Shown: one piece after another, positions 60,437 to 64,000 of the stretch
Layout of the letters: every line of letters starts with the position of its first letter
How positions within the stretch are numbered: position 1 is the first letter of the stretch
Assembly (NCBI GenBank): GCA_963740835.1
Contig: CAVUFH010000003.1
Coordinates: 868,001 to 932,000, forward strand
Reading direction: 5' to 3'
Source of the DNA: CAVUFH01 sp963740835
GTDB lineage: Bacteria; Actinomycetota; Acidimicrobiia; IMCC26256; PALSA-610
Length of the DNA stretch: 64,000 bases
Position numbers and translations under genes: made by a program
Notes under the pieces: model-generated
The model's input: only the letters and a program-made list of their open reading frames with translations
What the model was told of the DNA's origin: nothing
Databases searched by the model: none

Positions 60437-61993
60437 ATGAAATGGTCGGAATGGGCACTGAGCCTCGCGGTCTTCTTACCCGCGGTCGGCGCAGTCATCG
60501 TGATGCTCATCCCGCGCGCCTATGAGGAGCTGATCAAGTGGATCACGCTGCTCACGACGCTGGCGACGTTCGGCGTCGTGATCGGGATCCTCTCCGACTT
60601 CGACTACGACCACACGCGCGCGCTGCAGTTCCAGATCAACAACTCCTGGATCGACGTCATCAACAGCCGGTACCACCTCGGCGTCGACGGCATCTCGTTG
60701 CCGCTGCTCGCGCTTTCCGCGTTCATGACGGTCCTGTGCGTCATCTACTCGTGGAACCACTTCCCGGACCCGTACAACCCGAAGGCGTTCCTCGCGCTCA
60801 TCCTGATCCTCGAAGTGGGCATGAACGGGACGTTTGTCGCCCAAGACCTGATCCTGTTCTTCATCTTCTTCGAGCTGGTGCTGCTCCCGATGTTCTTCAT
60901 GATCGGGGTGTGGGGCGGTCCGAACCGCGAGTACGCGTCGATCAAGTTCTTCCTGTTCACGCTGTTCGGCTCTGCGATGATGCTGCTGAGCTTCCTCGCG
61001 CTCTTCTTCAAGGTCGACGTCCTGCCGAACGTCCCCGGCGCGCAGCACAGCTTCGACATGGTGCTGCTCTCACGCGCGGCGGGCAGCGGCATCACGCACA
61101 GCGTCCAGCTCCTGATCTTTGCCGGGCTCTTCCTCGGCTTCGCGATCAAGGTGCCGATGTTCCCGTTCCACACCTGGCTGCCGGACGCCCACACCGAGGC
61201 GCCCACGGTCGGCTCGGTTCTGCTCGCCGCGATCCTGCTGAAGCTGGGCACGTACGGCTTCATCCGGATCGCGCTCCCGATGCTGCCGGAGGCGGCCAAG
61301 AGCTGGGCCCCATGGATCGGGCTGCTCGCCGTCATCGGCATCATCTACGGCGCGCTCGGCTGTCTCGCGCAGACCGACATGAAACGCCTCATAGCGTTCT
61401 CGTCGGTCGCGCACATGGGATTCGTGATGCTCGGCATCGCAACGCTCACCGACTTCGGCATCAACGCCGCGATCTTCGGCATGGTGGCGCACGGGCTCAT
61501 CACCGGCATGTTGTTCTTCATCGCCGGATCGGTGCAGCACAACTTCCACACGCGCGAGCTCTCGCGGCTCGGCGGCCTGCTGGTGCAGGCACCGAAGATG
61601 GGCTGGATCCTGGGCTTCTGCGCGATGGCGAGCCTCGGGCTGCCGGGGCTGGCCGGATTCTGGGGCGAGTTCCCGGCGGTGCTCTCGGCGTTCCAACCCG
61701 GGCTCGGACTCTCCGAGGAGCTCTTCCGCGTTTACATGGTCGTGGCCGCGGTCGGCACCGTCCTCGCCGCGGGCTATCTGCTGTGGATGCTGCAGCGCGT
61801 CGCGTTCGGCGAACCCAAACCCGAGTTCGCGCACGCGCACATCCATGACGTGAACGCGTTCGAATGGACTGCTTGGTTGCCGATCCTGTTGCTCATCCTG
61901 GTTCTCGGTATCGCGCCCGGCCTGTTGTTCCGCATCACCGATGGCGCAGTCAGCCACATGGTGTCGGCGATGTCGCAGGCGGTCGGTACCTGA
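60437..61993 (+). CDS. nuoM: Complex I-like subunit M, operon 2
   Basis: This antiporter-like membrane subunit of 518 residues has FFIFFELVLLPMFFMIG, FPFHTWLPDAHTEAPTVGSV and RLIAFSSVAHMGFVMLG. ATG at 60437 follows GGAGGGAAAGC with good spacing. It is the same length as the operon 1 copy but clearly diverged in sequence. Confidence 0.95.
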   Translation: MKWSEWALSLAVFLPAVGAVIVMLIPRAYEELIKWITLLTTLATFGVVIGILSDFDYDHTRALQFQINNSWIDVINSRYHLGVDGISLPLLALSAFMTVLCVIYSWNHFPDPYNPKAFLALILILEVGMNGTFVAQDLILFFIFFELVLLPMFFMIGVWGGPNREYASIKFFLFTLFGSAMMLLSFLALFFKVDVLPNVPGAQHSFDMVLLSRAAGSGITHSVQLLIFAGLFLGFAIKVPMFPFHTWLPDAHTEAPTVGSVLLAAILLKLGTYGFIRIALPMLPEAAKSWAPWIGLLAVIGIIYGALGCLAQTDMKRLIAFSSVAHMGFVMLGIATLTDFGINAAIFGMVAHGLITGMLFFIAGSVQHNFHTRELSRLGGLLVQAPKMGWILGFCAMASLGLPGLAGFWGEFPAVLSAFQPGLGLSEELFRVYMVVAAVGTVLAAGYLLWMLQRVAFGEPKPEFAHAHIHDVNAFEWTAWLPILLLILVLGIAPGLLFRITDGAVSHMVSAMSQAVGT

Positions 61994-61994
61994 C

Positions 61995-63482
61995 ATGAAT
62001 CCCGTCTTCGACTGGCACGCGCTCGCGCCGGACATCTGCCTCACGGTCACGCTGCTGGTGGTGTTGGTCGCGTGCTTCGTCGTCCCCGATCGTGACGCGG
62101 GCCAGATCTCGCGCATCGCCGCAATCGGCGTCCTCGTCTCACTCATCCCGATCGTGACGCTCGCCGCCGACGGCAACGACCGCTCGATGTTCGGTGGCGC
62201 TTACGTGGTCGATAACTACGCGCTGTCGCTCAAGGCGTTCTTCCTGATCGTCACGTACGTCGTGATCCTGCTGTCGGTCGACTACATCGAGAGCGGCGAC
62301 TACTACCGAGGCGAGTTCTACTTCCTCTTGCTCGCGTCGACGCTCGGCCTGACGGTGATGGTGTCTGCGCGCGACCTCATCACGATCTTCGTGGCGCTCG
62401 AGCTGATCTCCATCCCGACGTTCATCCTCGCCGCGTGGCGCAAACACGACCGGGTCTCCAACGAAGCGGGCGTGAAGTACTACATCATCGGCGTCCTGTC
62501 ATCGGCACTGATGCTCTACGGCATGTCGTTGATCTTCGGCTTCGCCGGCTCGACCAAGCTCTCCGAGATCTCGGAGTTCGTCTCGACCGAAGGCACGAAG
62601 CCGCTGCTGACGATCGCGATCTTCCTGACCCTTGTCGGGTTCGCGTTCAAGGTGAGTGCGGTGCCGTTCCACTTCTGGGCACCGGACACCTACGAGGGCG
62701 CGCCGACACCGGTCACCGCGTTCCTCTCGGTCGCCTCCAAGGCCGGCGGTTTCGTCGCCCTCTTGAACATCATCTTCTTCGGCTTCTACGGGACTCGCGG
62801 CGCTGGCGCGGATCTGTGGTGGCCGCTCGTGTGGGTCCTGGCGGCGGCGTCGATGACGCTCGGCAACCTCGGCGCGCTCCGACAGACGAACATCGTGCGC
62901 ATGCTCGCCTATTCGTCGATCGCACAAGGCGGCTTCATGCTCGTGCCGTTCGCGGCCGCGGGTATCGCCGCCGCGCACGGCGACCTCAGCGTGGCCGACA
63001 ATGCATTCGGAGCAGTCATCGTCTACCTGCTCGTGTACGGCGCGATGAACCTCGGTGCGTTCGCCGTCGTGATCGCGGTCGCCCGCCGCACCCGGTCCGC
63101 CGAGATCAGCAGCTACGACGGTCTGTTCCAGACCTCGCCGGGCCTCGCGGTGATGATGACGATCTTCCTCGCGTCACTGGCCGGAGTCCCGCCGCTCGCC
63201 GGTTGGTTCGCGAAGTTCGTGATGTTCAGCTCCGCGCTGCAGGTCGGCAACGGCTGGGCGACCGCGCTCGCGATCATTGCCGCGGTCAACTCGGTGATCG
63301 CGTTCTTCTACTACGCGAACGTGATCCGCGCGATGTGGTTCCACGAGCCGGCGGGTGAAGACCGCTCGGTGATCCGGGTGCCCGCCGCGCTCGGCGGCGC
63401 GATCGCCATCACGGTGGTTGTGACCGTCGTGATCGGCATCTACCCGCAGATCTTCGCACGGGTCGGCGAGCTCGCGTTCTGA
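61995..63482 (+). CDS. nuoN: Complex I-like subunit N, operon 2
   Basis: This 495-residue antiporter-like subunit has FVALELISIPTFILAAW, KVSAVPFHFWAPDTYEGAPT and RMLAYSSIAQGGFMLVP. ATG at 61995 is one base after the nuoM stop. It is the last nuo gene; the methyltransferase gene begins 4 bases after its stop. Confidence 0.94.
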   Translation: MNPVFDWHALAPDICLTVTLLVVLVACFVVPDRDAGQISRIAAIGVLVSLIPIVTLAADGNDRSMFGGAYVVDNYALSLKAFFLIVTYVVILLSVDYIESGDYYRGEFYFLLLASTLGLTVMVSARDLITIFVALELISIPTFILAAWRKHDRVSNEAGVKYYIIGVLSSALMLYGMSLIFGFAGSTKLSEISEFVSTEGTKPLLTIAIFLTLVGFAFKVSAVPFHFWAPDTYEGAPTPVTAFLSVASKAGGFVALLNIIFFGFYGTRGAGADLWWPLVWVLAAASMTLGNLGALRQTNIVRMLAYSSIAQGGFMLVPFAAAGIAAAHGDLSVADNAFGAVIVYLLVYGAMNLGAFAVVIAVARRTRSAEISSYDGLFQTSPGLAVMMTIFLASLAGVPPLAGWFAKFVMFSSALQVGNGWATALAIIAAVNSVIAFFYYANVIRAMWFHEPAGEDRSVIRVPAALGGAIAITVVVTVVIGIYPQIFARVGELAF

Positions 63483-63486
63483 TCGG

Positions 63487-64000
63487 ATGAGCGCCGCCGA
63501 CACGCTCGCGGCAATCATTCGGCGGGAAGGCGCCATCACGTTCGACGTCTTCATGGACGTCGCGCTGTACGACGGCGACGACGGGTTCTTCGGTCGCGGT
63601 CGTGGCGCCGGTCGCCGCGGCCGAGACTTCGTCACCGCGCCCGAGATCGGACCGCTGTTCGGCGCGTGCGTCGCGCGCGCGCTCGACCGTTGGTGGCGCG
63701 ACCTCGGCGCGCCCGATCCGTTCCTCGTCGTCGAAGCCGGCGCCGGTTCGGGCCGTTTGGCGCGTGAGATCCGGCGGGCCGAGCCGGACTGCCTCCCGGC
63801 CCTGCGCTACGTGCTCGTCGAACGGTCGCCAGTGTTGCGCGCGCAGCAGCGTGAGCTGCTCCCGCTCGAGCCGGCGGACGAAGCGCTCGGGCCGTTCGTC
63901 CACCGCGACGTCGACGAGGAGCTCGTGCCCGTGCGCAGCGCGGGCCCGGTGTTCGCGTCGGTCGCCGACCTCCCGGAGCTTCCGTCGGGCAGCGTCGTCC
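63487..64000 (+). CDS. MidA/NDUFAF7-type SAM-dependent methyltransferase, 3' end outside the window
   Basis: This N-terminal fragment of about 171 residues resembles the MidA family, whose mitochondrial member NDUFAF7 methylates an arginine of NDUFS2 (the NuoD homologue) during complex I assembly. Family motifs are ITFDVFMDVALYD, RGRDFVTAPEIGPLFGA and the SAM loop VVEAGAGSGRLAREI. It begins 4 bases after nuoN2 and is surely part of that transcript. The protein is cut by the window end. Confidence 0.87.
   Translation, partial: MSAADTLAAIIRREGAITFDVFMDVALYDGDDGFFGRGRGAGRRGRDFVTAPEIGPLFGACVARALDRWWRDLGAPDPFLVVEAGAGSGRLAREIRRAEPDCLPALRYVLVERSPVLRAQQRELLPLEPADEALGPFVHRDVDEELVPVRSAGPVFASVADLPELPSGSVV

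Overview
The window is GC-rich, densely packed DNA typical of the phylum Actinomycetota. Lineage markers are MshA (mycothiol synthesis), a BldC-like regulator, an RsiG-like coiled-coil protein, Rex heading a C5-pathway haem operon, a group II truncated haemoglobin and a SirB1-like protein. The mix (two complex I operons, a split b6-type cytochrome b) suggests a deep-branching actinobacterium, perhaps Acidimicrobiia-like. That placement is inference. No tRNA, rRNA, CRISPR array, prophage or insertion sequence was seen.

Layout. 1-5.3 kb: a truncated short-chain dehydrogenase, a zinc/manganese ABC importer with a divergent Fur/Zur regulator, and a YibE/F membrane protein. 5.3-18.5 kb: housekeeping and cell-envelope genes, including methionine aminopeptidase, trHbO facing a SET-domain protein, a DsbB/TlpA thiol pair, a LON-domain protein, a cysteine-less DksA, a MoaD-like protein, an M23 peptidase, an RsiG-like protein with an XRE regulator, mshA-ybjN, proC, bldC, a SAM hydrolase family protein and two small membrane proteins. 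18.8-21 kb: an acyl-CoA ligase that overlaps an antisense membrane protein gene. 21.2-28.7 kb: rex, siroheme synthase, hemA, hemC, cobA-hemD, hemB and hemL.

28.8-64 kb is almost wholly respiratory. A minus-strand operon encodes a menaquinol:cytochrome c oxidoreductase with a split, b6-like cytochrome b, a Rieske protein, a dihaem cytochrome c, a ferredoxin and several unknown membrane proteins. A geranylgeranyl/menaquinone reductase-type flavoprotein follows. Then come a complete 14-gene complex I operon (nuoABCDEFGHIJKLMN, 36.5-51.8 kb), a patatin-like phospholipase, and a second 11-gene complex I operon lacking nuoE, nuoF and nuoG (53.0-63.5 kb). The second operon is followed by a MidA/NDUFAF7-type methyltransferase cut by the window end. 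Rex, haem synthesis, quinone modification, two complex I versions and the bc complex therefore form one redox neighbourhood.

Two other signals stand out. First, a dispersed repeat of about 58 bp occurs singly just upstream of several start codons, where its purine-rich end supplies the ribosome binding site. It also occurs as a 68-bp-period tandem array. Second, five genes (an rsiG-like gene, hemD, nuoE, and nuoJ of both operons) are each broken by apparent single-base insertions, mostly in G-rich stretches. This looks more like sequencing error than biology but needs checking.
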